This document shows, piece by piece, positions 16,293 to 24,804 of a DNA stretch of 64,000 nt (position 1 is its first letter; each line of letters begins with the position of its first letter). The stretch comes from Ignatzschineria sp. RMDPL8A (GTDB lineage Bacteria; Pseudomonadota; Gammaproteobacteria; Cardiobacteriales; Wohlfahrtiimonadaceae): assembly GCF_029815055.1 (NCBI RefSeq), contig NZ_JAPPWA010000002.1, forward strand, positions 372,001-436,000, written 5' to 3'. The position numbers and the translations under genes are program-made. The notes beneath the pieces are model-generated. The model was given only the letters and a program-made list of their open reading frames with translations. It searched no databases and had not been told where the DNA came from.

Positions 16293-16991
16293 TTAATCGT
16301 TGCCGGTAAAGGCGATTAAAAGACGTAAAAGGGCCGAGAAGATGTTGTAGATGCCGATATAAAGATCCAGTGCAAGGCTCACATGGCTGGTTTCGCCACC
16401 GCGAGCGGCATCGTTAATGCGGTAGACAATGATCGCCCCTGAAAGTGGGATAATCACTGCTGAGATGATCAGGTTCATCACCGGCATTTTTAAGAAGAGT
16501 ACGTTTAAGACGATGGTTGCCATTAAAATTAACACAGAGATCCCAACAAATTTCCCTAAAAATGAGAAGTCGCGGGTTTTGTCGCTGCCAAGTGCGGCAA
16601 GAGCGATAAAGAGCGCTCCGGTTCCGCCGGCTGCCGTCATAATGAGGTTCGCGCCATTGCTGCTTTTCATCGCGATGGTTAAAAGCGGTGCGAGCATTAC
16701 GCCCATTAAGAAAGTAAAGCCGAGCATTAATACGACGCCAAGTGTGTTGTCACGATTTTTCTCGATCATAAAACAGAGGCTATAAAAGGCGATCATGTGG
16801 CCAACGAAAAAGAGAATCGGGCTTTTGACAATTAAATTAAAGATCGCTTGGATATTAGCCATACCGATGAGCGCGCCTAAAATCGTCGGTAAAAACGACA
16901 CTCCCACAAGGAGATACGCTTTTTTGATGACGTCGTTCATAAGGACCGTTTGCCCTTGCTGAATCACATCCGGTCTTGATTGGAAATTCAT
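16293..16991 (-). CDS. Bax inhibitor-1 / YccA family membrane protein
   Basis: A 232-residue inner-membrane protein with seven hydrophobic segments, from about residue 27 to the C-terminus. The family features are visible: a short charged N-terminus, KKAYLLVGVSFLPTILGALIG in the first membrane segment, and the C-terminal SLALDLYIGIYNIFSALLRLL. Bacterial members (YccA, YbhL) may be calcium- or proton-sensitive channels, and YccA modulates FtsH. The ATG at 16991 has AAAGGAG at good spacing; the upstream GTG (16997) overlaps that site. Confidence 0.88.
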   Translation of the reverse strand: MNFQSRPDVIQQGQTVLMNDVIKKAYLLVGVSFLPTILGALIGMANIQAIFNLIVKSPILFFVGHMIAFYSLCFMIEKNRDNTLGVVLMLGFTFLMGVMLAPLLTIAMKSSNGANLIMTAAGGTGALFIALAALGSDKTRDFSFLGKFVGISVLILMATIVLNVLFLKMPVMNLIISAVIIPLSGAIIVYRINDAARGGETSHVSLALDLYIGIYNIFSALLRLLIAFTGND

Positions 16992-17077
16992 AATCACTCC
17001 TTTATTTGATGATTAAATCACGATAAAACAGATCATTGTTTGCGTTGCATTATAACGATAATGAGGGTTTGTCACAG

Positions 17078-17111
17078 AAAAAAAAGAGATACTTCGAAAA
17101 ATATCTCTTTT
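17078..17111 (-). terminator. Terminator of the tryptophanase-family gene
   Basis: On the minus strand AAAAGAGATA and TATCTCTTTT form a 10-bp stem followed by further T (17078-17085). Confidence 0.75.
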
Positions 17112-17154
17112 ATATGGGTTTAATCGATACCACTCAATCGTGGTAAGCGCCGAA

Positions 17155-18597
17155 TTAACGTGAATTTTCACCAAAGTCGCGTTCAAACGCTTCCACTAAT
17201 TTATCTTGCCAGCCGGTTAATGGGCGGAGACGACCTGAGAAGAAGCGCATGATTTTAGGCTCTTCAAAGAATTCCAGTCCTTCAATGAGGTGGCGATTAT
17301 CGTAGAGCCAGTGAATGCGGTCTACGGCGTATTCGATTTGCGAGAGCGTCATCATACGGCGAGGAACGGCAAGGCGGAGCAGCTCCATCGAGGAGAGGGT
17401 TTCCGTGCCATCGGGCTGACGCGCTTCTGACATGGTGCCACGCTCCATTCCGCGTACGCCACTGATAATATAGAGTGCCGCCGCAAGCGCGCCTGCAGGA
17501 TATTCATTTTGTGGAATGTGAGAGACAAACTCGCTCGCGTCCAAGTGACAGCCAAGGCCACCGGGAGGCGTAATTACGGGAATGCCGCGTTTAATCAGCT
17601 CTTTAGCCATATGAGCGATCATCATCGGCCCTTGGGAGATAATGTCGAGCTCGAGCGTTTCATCAAGACCGACTACAAGCGCTTCCATCTCACGGGTCGA
17701 CATACCGCCGTAGGTTAAAAAGCCTTCATAGAGTGGAATGAGCTCTTTCATCGCATCGATCAGTTTGAGGTTATTGGAACAGATTCCACCACCGCGCGCG
17801 CTGCCGAGTTTACGGGCTGAGAAGTAGATGATATCGCACTGTTTCGCAATTTCGAGCACGATTTGATGCACGCTCATGGATTTTGCTTCCGCTTCACGCA
17901 TTTTGATGAAGTAGAGGTTATCGGAGAGAAGGCTCGCATCAAGCACCAACATGATGTTATTTGCTTTACAGATCGCGCTAATTTCACGCAGATTGGCAAG
18001 CGAGAAAGGTTGCCCGCCGATGAGGTTTGTTCCCGCTTCCATACGCACATATGGAATACGATGGCCGTCGGTTTTGATTAAATTGCGCAGTTTATCCAGG
18101 CACATATTCCCTTTAAACGGATTGTCGCTGGTGATCTCAAAGCCTTCATCAATGAGCAGTTCGGCAATTTCACCGCCACGCTTTGCAATATGGGCGTGAG
18201 TGGTGGTGAAGTGATAGTTCATCGGCACGATCGAGCCTTCTTTAATGAAGGTTTCCGAGATGATATTTTCACAAGCACGGCCTTGGTGCGCAGGGAGGAA
18301 ATAATCGGTACCAAAGAAACTTTTGAGCTTATCTTTTAGACGATAAAAGGTCTCGCTTCCCGCATAGCTATCGTCGGCCATCATCGATGCCGCCACTTGT
18401 CTATCACTCATGGCATTGGTGCCGCTATCGGTCAGCATGTCGAGGAACACTTCGCGCGTTGGCAGTAAAAACGTGTTATTGCTCGCACGAGTAATGGCCT
18501 CTAGGCGTTCACGAACCGGTAAAAGATAGGTTTTTTGCACCACTTTTACTTTATGCATCTCTAAAGGAATCGTTTCACCATTTCGTAATTTAATCAT
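17155..18597 (-). CDS. Tryptophanase-family beta-eliminating lyase
   Basis: PLP-dependent fold-type I lyase of 480 residues in the tryptophanase / tyrosine phenol-lyase family. Conserved segments are LLTDSGTNAMS (54-64), DDSYAGSETFYRL (75-87), PAHQGRACE (102-110), IGGQPFSLANL (193-203), LVLDASLLSDN (217-227) and the PLP lysine in SARK (Lys263). In E. coli TnaA the last motif is SAKKDAMVPMGG; here it reads SARKLGSARGGG, so this is a distant branch. It could be tryptophanase (indole, pyruvate, ammonia) or another lyase such as an L-cysteine desulfhydrase. The upstream 22-codon frame has no Trp codon, so there is no TnaC-type leader. Confidence 0.75.
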   Translation of the reverse strand: MIKLRNGETIPLEMHKVKVVQKTYLLPVRERLEAITRASNNTFLLPTREVFLDMLTDSGTNAMSDRQVAASMMADDSYAGSETFYRLKDKLKSFFGTDYFLPAHQGRACENIISETFIKEGSIVPMNYHFTTTHAHIAKRGGEIAELLIDEGFEITSDNPFKGNMCLDKLRNLIKTDGHRIPYVRMEAGTNLIGGQPFSLANLREISAICKANNIMLVLDASLLSDNLYFIKMREAEAKSMSVHQIVLEIAKQCDIIYFSARKLGSARGGGICSNNLKLIDAMKELIPLYEGFLTYGGMSTREMEALVVGLDETLELDIISQGPMMIAHMAKELIKRGIPVITPPGGLGCHLDASEFVSHIPQNEYPAGALAAALYIISGVRGMERGTMSEARQPDGTETLSSMELLRLAVPRRMMTLSQIEYAVDRIHWLYDNRHLIEGLEFFEEPKIMRFFSGRLRPLTGWQDKLVEAFERDFGENSR

Positions 18598-19009
18598 TAT
18601 CAGAGCCCTCCTTTTGGCCCATCTGAGATAGTTCTTATCTGATCTAAAAAATAAGCATTTCTCCTCATCTTATGGGGTAATTTTGAGACTGTCTATAGGC
18701 AAATCTGAGGGTTAGCGGTAACAATCAATATTTATCTAAATTATGCAACTTTATAATTATATTTAAATATGAATTAGAATTATCTGTCTTTTGTGGGCGA
18801 TTAAATAATAATCAACGAAATATTCTGCGGTTTTTATGATAAGTCGTAGCAGTTTATGAGTCGTTTTCATCGAGCGTACTTAAAATAGGTTCACAATTGA
18901 TTGATATTTATAAAAATAGACAGTTAATAATCCTGTATTATTAGGCCTTTAAGCGCAATTGCGTGAATAGATTCGAAATAGACGAGAAATAGAGGCATAA
19001 GGAGGCATT
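18598..19009. promoter_or_regulatory. Divergent intergenic region with DUF805 promoter
   Basis: A 412-bp AT-rich gap between divergent genes. On the plus strand TTGATA (18901-18906), 17 bp and TTAATA (18924-18929) form a plausible promoter for the DUF805 gene at 19010. The minus-strand leader of the lyase has no obvious CRP site, leader peptide or riboswitch. No other gene is seen. Confidence 0.4.
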
Positions 19010-19732
19010 ATGCAAAGTGGAGAGCAGGACAATCGCAAAGCGGGGCTTGAGAAAAACCCCAATTGGTATGCCGTATCAGGCGATGGATATAGCAGCGCGC
19101 CGACCTTTTCGGGTGGAGAAGCGGCGATTCCGAAGCTCATTTCATTGAGTTTTCAAGGCCGTTTTGGGCGGTTAAGTTATTTAAACGGCTTCTGGGCGAT
19201 CTTTGGTTTTTCGCTACTGAGCATCATTATTATCGGCATCGTGAGCTGGGTGTTTTCATTTTTGAATCAAACCTTCAGCGGAGTCATTTCTGTGCTTGCG
19301 ATGATCGGGCTTGGGATCTACGTCTATATTTTGTATCTGCGCAATATTTCACTGCGGGCCCATGATCTCAATATCTCGACGCTAGCGATCTTGATCCAGA
19401 TTTTGGTAATCCCCATCGCGCTTTCGATCATCACCTTTATCGTCGGGATCTCATCAGGGCTTCCGAGCAGATTTGTGATCGCGGTGATGAATGGTGATAT
19501 GCCGATGCGCAATCTACCTACGGTTTTTTATATCTTTGAAATTATCAATATTATCTACGGTGTTTATCTCTTTTTTCTTAATTTCTATCTCTTAGTTTGG
19601 GCGGGGAAAAAAGAGACCAATGCCTGGGGCGCACCCCCTTGTCAGGGCAGTTATGTAGGACTGATCTTAACGATTATTTCGCTATTAGGATTAGTCGGCA
19701 TCATTCTCTACGCGGCATCACAATATTATTAA
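19010..19732 (+). CDS. DUF805 membrane protein (first copy)
   Basis: A 240-residue protein with a hydrophilic N-terminus of about 45 residues followed by a DUF805 domain. The family signature FQGRFGRLSYLNGFW is at about 48-62 and the polar motif LRAHDLN at about 119-125. Five or so membrane segments follow. DUF805 proteins are inner-membrane proteins of unknown function. The ATG has GGAGG at ideal spacing. It is followed by a terminator, then by a paralogue in the same orientation. Confidence 0.85.
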   Translation: MQSGEQDNRKAGLEKNPNWYAVSGDGYSSAPTFSGGEAAIPKLISLSFQGRFGRLSYLNGFWAIFGFSLLSIIIIGIVSWVFSFLNQTFSGVISVLAMIGLGIYVYILYLRNISLRAHDLNISTLAILIQILVIPIALSIITFIVGISSGLPSRFVIAVMNGDMPMRNLPTVFYIFEIINIIYGVYLFFLNFYLLVWAGKKETNAWGAPPCQGSYVGLILTIISLLGLVGIILYAASQYY

Positions 19733-19767
19733 TGTTCGATCAGTAGAAATCTGTACAGCTATCAACC

Positions 19768-19802
19768 GAGCCTTGAGGTCATCGTGATCTCAGGGCTTTT
19801 TT
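19768..19802 (+). terminator. Terminator between the two DUF805 genes
   Basis: AGCCTTGAG (19769-19777) pairs with CTCAGGGCT (19789-19797), followed by six T. Confidence 0.8.
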
Positions 19803-19905
19803 GCGGGCGCATCTAAAGTGGACTATGACGATAGATATCAAATTAAAACAGAGAATTATCGGTATAATTAAAGAAGTGTGTTCGTTGAGATAAGGAGTGG
19901 GCATC

Positions 19906-20613
19906 ATGTTCGATAAACACTTAAGCGGTTCGAAGGGTGAGGCGTTAATGGAAGAGCGTTCCGTTGTTTCACCGCCGAAAATTTTTGATTTTGAGTTTGA
20001 AGGGCGGCTTGGCAGGCTCAATTATATCAATGGGTTTTGGATTATTGTGTTCTCTGTCGCGATATTAATGACGCTGCTATCGCTTGGATATTACGCCATC
20101 ATACAGGTAAGTCCGCGGGTGGCGACGGTGAGTGCACAGCTCTGCGTGGTTTTAATTGGACTGAGTAATTATATCTTCTATTTCCGCCTGATTTGCCTGC
20201 GCGGGCACGATATGGGCATTCCCTCGAAAAAGACGATTTTTTACTTTTGGGGCGTTCCCTTAGCGCTATTACTCTTCTTTTTTGCAGTCTATTTAATCCT
20301 TGGTTCGCCGCATCTTGGCTTCACCCGTTATCTACTGGTGGATTATATTTTTATGGGGTTCTATCTTATTTTTGGGCTCTATTGCGGTCTGCTTTTTTTG
20401 TGGGTGTTATGGATGATGGTCTATCCCGGCGATATTGGTGAAAATGCCTTTGGAAAGCCTGTAAAACAGGGCCCGTGGGTCGGTGCAATTTTGACGGTGA
20501 TTGCGGTGATTGTGATCGCACTGATAGCGATTTATTACGATGATCTGATCGCGATGTTCGAAAAAGAGATCATCAATTTAGCCACATTTTTATATCATTT
20601 TATTTTGGGATAG
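19906..20613 (+). CDS. DUF805 membrane protein (second copy)
   Basis: A 235-residue paralogue of the preceding gene. FEGRLGRLNYINGFW lies after about 30 hydrophilic residues and LRGHDMG follows in the same relative place, with several membrane segments around and after it. Identity with copy one is limited to the signature regions, so the duplication is old. ATG 19906 with AAGGAG 9 nt upstream is preferred over GTG 19897. A terminator separates the two genes, so they are probably transcribed independently. Confidence 0.83.
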   Translation: MFDKHLSGSKGEALMEERSVVSPPKIFDFEFEGRLGRLNYINGFWIIVFSVAILMTLLSLGYYAIIQVSPRVATVSAQLCVVLIGLSNYIFYFRLICLRGHDMGIPSKKTIFYFWGVPLALLLFFFAVYLILGSPHLGFTRYLLVDYIFMGFYLIFGLYCGLLFLWVLWMMVYPGDIGENAFGKPVKQGPWVGAILTVIAVIVIALIAIYYDDLIAMFEKEIINLATFLYHFILG

Positions 20614-20696
20614 CTTCGATGTGAATATTTCATGCTTTCCTTGGAATTTGCTAAACTAAGGCTCTTTTTTAGTGTTGAGTTGAAAGTAAAATCCCT

Positions 20697-22628
20697 ATGA
20701 GTCTTTTATTAAATGAGTTGGAAATCTTAAGTCCTGCCCGTGATATTACCATTGCGAAAGAGGCGATTATTCACGGCGCCGATGCGGTTTATCTTGGCGG
20801 GCCTGAGTTCGGGGCACGTCATGCGGCGGAGAACAATGTGGCGGATATCGCAAAGCTTACTCGCTTTGCCCACACCTTTAATGCCAAAGTTTTTATTGCG
20901 CTCAACACGATCTTACATAATGACGAGCTTGAAGAGGCGCGGGCGCTTATTTATGATCTATACGATGCTGGCGTTGATGCGCTCATTGTGCAGGATATGG
21001 GGATTTTAGAGCTCGATCTGCCGCCGATTGAATTACACGCTTCAACGCAAACCGATATTCGCACCTTAGATAAAGCGAAATTTATGGCCGATGTGGGTTT
21101 TTCTCAGCTTGTATTAGCCCGTGAATTATCACTCGATGAGATCCGCGCAATTCATGATGCACGCCCGAATACTCCGCTTGAATTTTTTGTCCACGGGGCG
21201 CTCTGTGTAGCGTTTTCAGGGCAATGCTATATCTCGCATGCGGAAACAGGACGCAGTGCAAATCGTGGGGATTGCTCGCAAGCATGCCGTCTTCCTTACA
21301 CGTTGCAAGATCCGAAAGGGCGCGTTGTTGCGTATGATAAACATCTTCTGTCGATGAAGGATAATAACCAAACCAATAACGTTGAAGCGCTGATCGATGC
21401 GGGCGTTCGCTCTTTTAAAATTGAGGGGCGCTATAAAGATATGGCCTATGTGAAAAACATTACCGCCCACTATCGCCGTGTGCTTGATGAGATTATTGAG
21501 CGCCGTCCGGAATTTCAGCGCGCATCACATGGGCGCGTTATGCATCATTTTATCCCCAATCCCGATAAAACTTTCCATCGTGGTAGTACCGATTATTTCG
21601 TCAATGAGCGAAAAACCGATATCGGTGCCTTTGATTCACCTAAATTTGTGGGGCTTCCGGTTGGGCAGGTGGTCTCGATCGGTAAAGATCATTTAGAAGT
21701 AAAAACGACCGACGCCCTTGCCAATGGCGATGGGCTTAACGTTCTTATTAAACGGGAAGTGGTGGGTTTTCGCATTAACCGCGCCGATAAAATTGGTAAC
21801 AATCATTATCTAATCTATCCGCAAGAGATTCCTGAAGCGCTGGCAAACTTCCGCCTGCATAAACCGTTGGCACTCAATCGCAATCACGATCAGGTTTGGA
21901 GTCAGCTGTTAACGAAAGAATCCGCCGAACGTAAAATCGGGATCGATCTCTTTTTTGAAGTAGGGGAGACAAGTGCGAAACTATCTGCAACGACCGAGAT
22001 GGGGAACTTCGCAGAAGTGATGTTAGATGGGCCTTTTGAAGCGGCGAAAAATCCTGAAAAGGGCCGTGAGATGTTGGAGAGAAATCTCACAAAACTTGGA
22101 GAGACACCGTTTTATCTAAACAACATTCAGCTGATTGGTGAACGCGTACCTTTTATTCCGGCAAGCCATATTAATCAGCTTCGCCGAGAGTTGATTGAAA
22201 CATTAGAGAATCAGATGGAGCAGGATTATGTGCGCGGTGAGCGTCGTCCTCGTGCTGAACCGCTTGCGATTTTCCCCGATGAGCATCTCACCTTTTTAAA
22301 TAACGTCTATAACGATAAGGCGCGGGAGTTTTACCAAAAACATGGGGTCAAAGTGATCGAAAAGGCCTTTGAAGCCCATGAAGAGCTTGGGGAGGTGCCG
22401 GTAATGATCACTAAACACTGCCTGCGTTTTTCCTATAATCTCTGCCCGAAACAGACGATCGGCGTGACTGGAGTGCAAGGGCAAGTAAAACCCGAACCGA
22501 TGACGCTGGTTCACGGCGATGAAACCTATACGCTTAAATTTAATTGCCGTAAATGTGAGATGCATGTGATGGGATCGATCAAACCGCATATCCTTAAAAA
22601 ACCGCTTTTGGGGATGGAATTAAAGTAG
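20697..22628 (+). CDS. rlhA: 23S rRNA 5-hydroxycytidine synthase RlhA (U32 peptidase family)
   Basis: U32 peptidase-like protein of 643 residues, close to the length of E. coli RlhA (YdcP). The N-terminal part has ELLSPA-like ELEILSPARD, HGADAVYLGG, FVHGALCVAFSGQCYIS, ANRGDCSQACRLPY and SFKIEGRYKDM. The cysteine set for an Fe-S cluster includes the CVAFSGQC and CSQAC pairs. The extra C-terminal DUF3656 region ends with CLRFSYNLCPKQ and NCRKCEMHVMG. RlhA forms ho5C in the peptidyl-transferase region of 23S rRNA, with prephenate as a hydroxyl source. Its paralogue trhP lies 0.6 kb downstream, beyond two tRNA genes. Confidence 0.88.
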   Translation: MSLLLNELEILSPARDITIAKEAIIHGADAVYLGGPEFGARHAAENNVADIAKLTRFAHTFNAKVFIALNTILHNDELEEARALIYDLYDAGVDALIVQDMGILELDLPPIELHASTQTDIRTLDKAKFMADVGFSQLVLARELSLDEIRAIHDARPNTPLEFFVHGALCVAFSGQCYISHAETGRSANRGDCSQACRLPYTLQDPKGRVVAYDKHLLSMKDNNQTNNVEALIDAGVRSFKIEGRYKDMAYVKNITAHYRRVLDEIIERRPEFQRASHGRVMHHFIPNPDKTFHRGSTDYFVNERKTDIGAFDSPKFVGLPVGQVVSIGKDHLEVKTTDALANGDGLNVLIKREVVGFRINRADKIGNNHYLIYPQEIPEALANFRLHKPLALNRNHDQVWSQLLTKESAERKIGIDLFFEVGETSAKLSATTEMGNFAEVMLDGPFEAAKNPEKGREMLERNLTKLGETPFYLNNIQLIGERVPFIPASHINQLRRELIETLENQMEQDYVRGERRPRAEPLAIFPDEHLTFLNNVYNDKAREFYQKHGVKVIEKAFEAHEELGEVPVMITKHCLRFSYNLCPKQTIGVTGVQGQVKPEPMTLVHGDETYTLKFNCRKCEMHVMGSIKPHILKKPLLGMELK

Positions 22629-22686
22629 TGGGACGGGCGCAAATAAGAGGTGGTTAATATCTATTCAGAATAAAGCCACTTTTCGT

Positions 22687-22715
22687 TTGACAAAAAATTG
22701 GAAGATTTGTATTAT
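22687..22715 (+). promoter_or_regulatory. Promoter of first tRNA-Val
   Basis: TTGACA (22687-22692) and TATTAT (22710-22715) with a 17-bp spacer, about 100 bp upstream of the tRNA. Confidence 0.8.
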
Positions 22716-22744
22716 ACCAATCCTGCACAGCAGGCAAACAAAAC

Positions 22745-22780
22745 ACGTTTTAATAGTATAAACCAATTAGCTTAAAACGT
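22745..22780 (+). repeat. Inverted repeat in the tRNA-Val leader
   Basis: ACGTTTTAA (22745-22753) and TTAAAACGT (22772-22780) are perfect inverted copies separated by 18 bp, between promoter and tRNA. A short TCTTTTT follows. It may be a processing or attenuation hairpin. Confidence 0.45.
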
Positions 22781-22816
22781 ATCTTTTTAAGATTTGTTTG
22801 ATCTGTGCACAGACCC

Positions 22817-22892
22817 GGGTAGTTAGCTCAGCTGGTAGAGCATCGCCCTTACAAGGCGAGGGTCGGGGGTTCGATCCCCTCACTACCCACCA
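22817..22892 (+). tRNA. tRNA-Val (anticodon UAC), copy 1
   Basis: A 76-nt cloverleaf with encoded CCA. The acceptor stem is GGGTAGT / ACTACCC, the D arm GCTCAGCTGGTAGAGC, the anticodon stem TCGCC / GGCGA with loop CTTACAA (anticodon TAC), and the T arm GGGGG TTCGATC CCCTC type. It has its own promoter and terminator. Confidence 0.97.
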
Positions 22893-22898
22893 CACATT

Positions 22899-22932
22899 AA
22901 AAAGCTCTGATTATAGCGATCAGAGCTTTTTT
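22899..22932 (+). terminator. Terminator of first tRNA-Val
   Basis: AAAGCTCTGAT pairs with ATCAGAGCTTT, followed by a T tract, 7 nt after the tRNA. Confidence 0.88.
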
Positions 22933-22973
22933 GTTTAGCGCGTTCGTTGGTTAACAAATGCGCAAAAAAGAAT

Positions 22974-23002
22974 TTGACAATATTGGGGATAACCGCTAAT
23001 AT
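22974..23002 (+). promoter_or_regulatory. Promoter of second tRNA-Val
   Basis: TTGACA (22974-22979) and TAATAT (22997-23002) with a 17-bp spacer, ending 14 bp before the tRNA. Confidence 0.8.
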
Positions 23003-23016
23003 TGTTCACCTGACTC

Positions 23017-23092
23017 GGGTAGTTAGCTCAGCTGGTAGAGCATCGCCCTTACAAGGCGAGGGTCGGGGGTTCGATCCCCTCACTACCCACCA
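23017..23092 (+). tRNA. tRNA-Val (anticodon UAC), copy 2
   Basis: Identical over 76 nt to the copy 200 bp upstream, including the encoded CCA. The terminator hairpin is also similar (GCTCTG core), which points to a local duplication. The promoter regions differ in sequence. Confidence 0.97.
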
Positions 23093-23099
23093 TACATTT

Positions 23100-23131
23100 A
23101 AAGCTCTGGATATTACGTCCAGAGCTTTTTT
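23100..23131 (+). terminator. Terminator of second tRNA-Val
   Basis: AAAGCTCTGGA pairs with TCCAGAGCTTT, followed by a T tract. Confidence 0.88.
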
Positions 23132-23252
23132 GTTGTCTATATGCTGTTTAATGGAAATTATCGCCCATCTTTGAGATGACAGGGCGGGAATTTTTGGTAA
23201 AATCACATTATTTTTGTGCTGCGGCACGGATCCCCTGTAAGGATAAATAATT

Positions 23253-24686
23253 ATGAAACGATCAATCGAGCTACTTGCGCCTGCAGGTACCTTTAAGAAT
23301 TTACAATATGCCTACGCCTATGGTGCGGATGCGGTCTATGCCGGTCTCCCACGTTACAGTCTGCGTGTGCGCAATAATGATTTTAGAAATGCTGAGCGCG
23401 TTAAAATGGGGATTGATTATGCCCATGAGCACGGCAAAAAATTCTTTTTAGCACTCAATACCATGCCTCACGGCGGAAAACTGAAAACCTTCGTTGATGA
23501 CATCGCGCCGATTATTCAGCTCAATCCTGATGCGCTGATTATGTCTGATCCCGGCCTAATTATGCTCGTGCGTGAACGTTTCCCCGATATCGATATTCAC
23601 CTATCGGTACAATCAAATGCGGTTAACAGCGCAACGGTTCAATTTTGGCAAAAGCAAGGCTTAACGCGAGTGATTTTATCACGCGAGTTATCGCTCAATG
23701 AGATTGAAGAGATTCGTAATGAGTGCCCCGATATGGAGCTTGAAGTCTTCGTTCACGGCGCACTTTGTATCGCTTATTCCGGCCGTTGTCTGCTCTCGGG
23801 TTATTTTAATCATCGTGATGCGAACCAAGGAACCTGTACCAATGCATGCCGTTGGAATTATGGTTTAACGGAAGCCAAACAGACGCCTGAAGGCGAGCTT
23901 ATCCCAATTCACGCGGATATGAATAATATCTACACTTCGGGCAGTGCGCACCCTCACGAAGGGATTAACGCGGTGAAATTTATCCAAGATGGCATGAATG
24001 AGCCAGCGTATACCGACTTAACCTCGGGCAAAGCCTACACGCCTCATCCAAAAGCGGAAGAGGTCTATCTGATTCAAGAAAATAATCAGCGTAAAGGCGA
24101 GTGGATGGAGATCTCAGAAGATGAGAACGGCACGTATATTATGAACTCGCGTGATCTTCGTGCGATTCAACACGTGGCGCGTTTAATCGAGATCGGTGTG
24201 GATTCCCTTAAAATCGAAGGGCGTACCAAATCCCCTTACTATGTCGCACGTACGGCACAACTGTATCGTCAAGCGATCGATGATGCGTTAGCGGGCCGTG
24301 AGTTCAATCCTGAGCTTTACGGTAAGCTCGATGGTCTGGCAAACCGCGGGTATACGGCGGGCTTCCTTGAGCGTCACCCAGCGCACGCCTATCAAAATTA
24401 CATTACCGGAAATTCCATCCATTCACGCCAGCAATATGTCGCTGAAGTGACGGAGTATAATCCTGAAACCGGTCTTTCACGTTTAGTTGCGAAAAACCGC
24501 TTTGAAACGGGCGATCGCGTTGAGATTATCAATCAACATGGCAACCGCGACATCGTTATCGGTGAGATGAAAGATGAAGAGGGCAATGTGGTAGATGTGG
24601 CCAAAGGCTCGCCCTATGTGGTCTATACCGATATTGGCCCAGCCGATGAGATGACCATGGTTGCGCGCTATCTCACCCAAGAATAA
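23253..24686 (+). CDS. trhP: tRNA U34 hydroxylase TrhP (YegQ, U32 peptidase family)
   Basis: U32 peptidase-like protein of 477 residues, the size of E. coli TrhP (YegQ). Motifs are ELLAPAGTF (6-14), YGADAVYAGL, FVHGALCIAYSGRCLLSGYF, ANQGTCTNACRWNY and SLKIEGRTKSPYYVA; the paired cysteines match the Fe-S site of the family. TrhP makes 5-hydroxyuridine at U34 of tRNAs (prephenate-dependent), the precursor of cmo5U. In gammaproteobacteria tRNA-Val(UAC) is one of the substrates, and its two genes lie immediately upstream. AAGGAT precedes the ATG. Confidence 0.88.
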   Translation: MKRSIELLAPAGTFKNLQYAYAYGADAVYAGLPRYSLRVRNNDFRNAERVKMGIDYAHEHGKKFFLALNTMPHGGKLKTFVDDIAPIIQLNPDALIMSDPGLIMLVRERFPDIDIHLSVQSNAVNSATVQFWQKQGLTRVILSRELSLNEIEEIRNECPDMELEVFVHGALCIAYSGRCLLSGYFNHRDANQGTCTNACRWNYGLTEAKQTPEGELIPIHADMNNIYTSGSAHPHEGINAVKFIQDGMNEPAYTDLTSGKAYTPHPKAEEVYLIQENNQRKGEWMEISEDENGTYIMNSRDLRAIQHVARLIEIGVDSLKIEGRTKSPYYVARTAQLYRQAIDDALAGREFNPELYGKLDGLANRGYTAGFLERHPAHAYQNYITGNSIHSRQQYVAEVTEYNPETGLSRLVAKNRFETGDRVEIINQHGNRDIVIGEMKDEEGNVVDVAKGSPYVVYTDIGPADEMTMVARYLTQE

Positions 24687-24738
24687 TCATAAGATTAACC
24701 CAATAACTCAACGTTATATTTAACCTTATTACGACGAA

Positions 24739-24776
24739 TAAAAAGCCCCTTCTAACTCACGTGAAGGGGCTTTTTT
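24739..24776. terminator. Bidirectional terminator between trhP and nhaC
   Basis: AAAAGCCCCTT and AAGGGGCTTTT form an 11-bp stem with A and T tracts on both flanks, serving two convergent genes. Confidence 0.88.
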
Positions 24777-24804
24777 ATGGGTGATTTTATATAAATCGAA
24801 AACT

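Noticed and set aside
18530-18600. Possible tnaC-like leader peptide before the tryptophanase-family gene
   Set aside because: A 22-codon frame (starting MRRNAYFL) ends just before the gene, but it has no Trp codon, no convincing ribosome binding site and none of the TnaC pattern.
22947-23174. Open reading frame across the second tRNA-Val
   Set aside because: It runs straight through a complete tRNA gene and its promoter; it is a chance frame.
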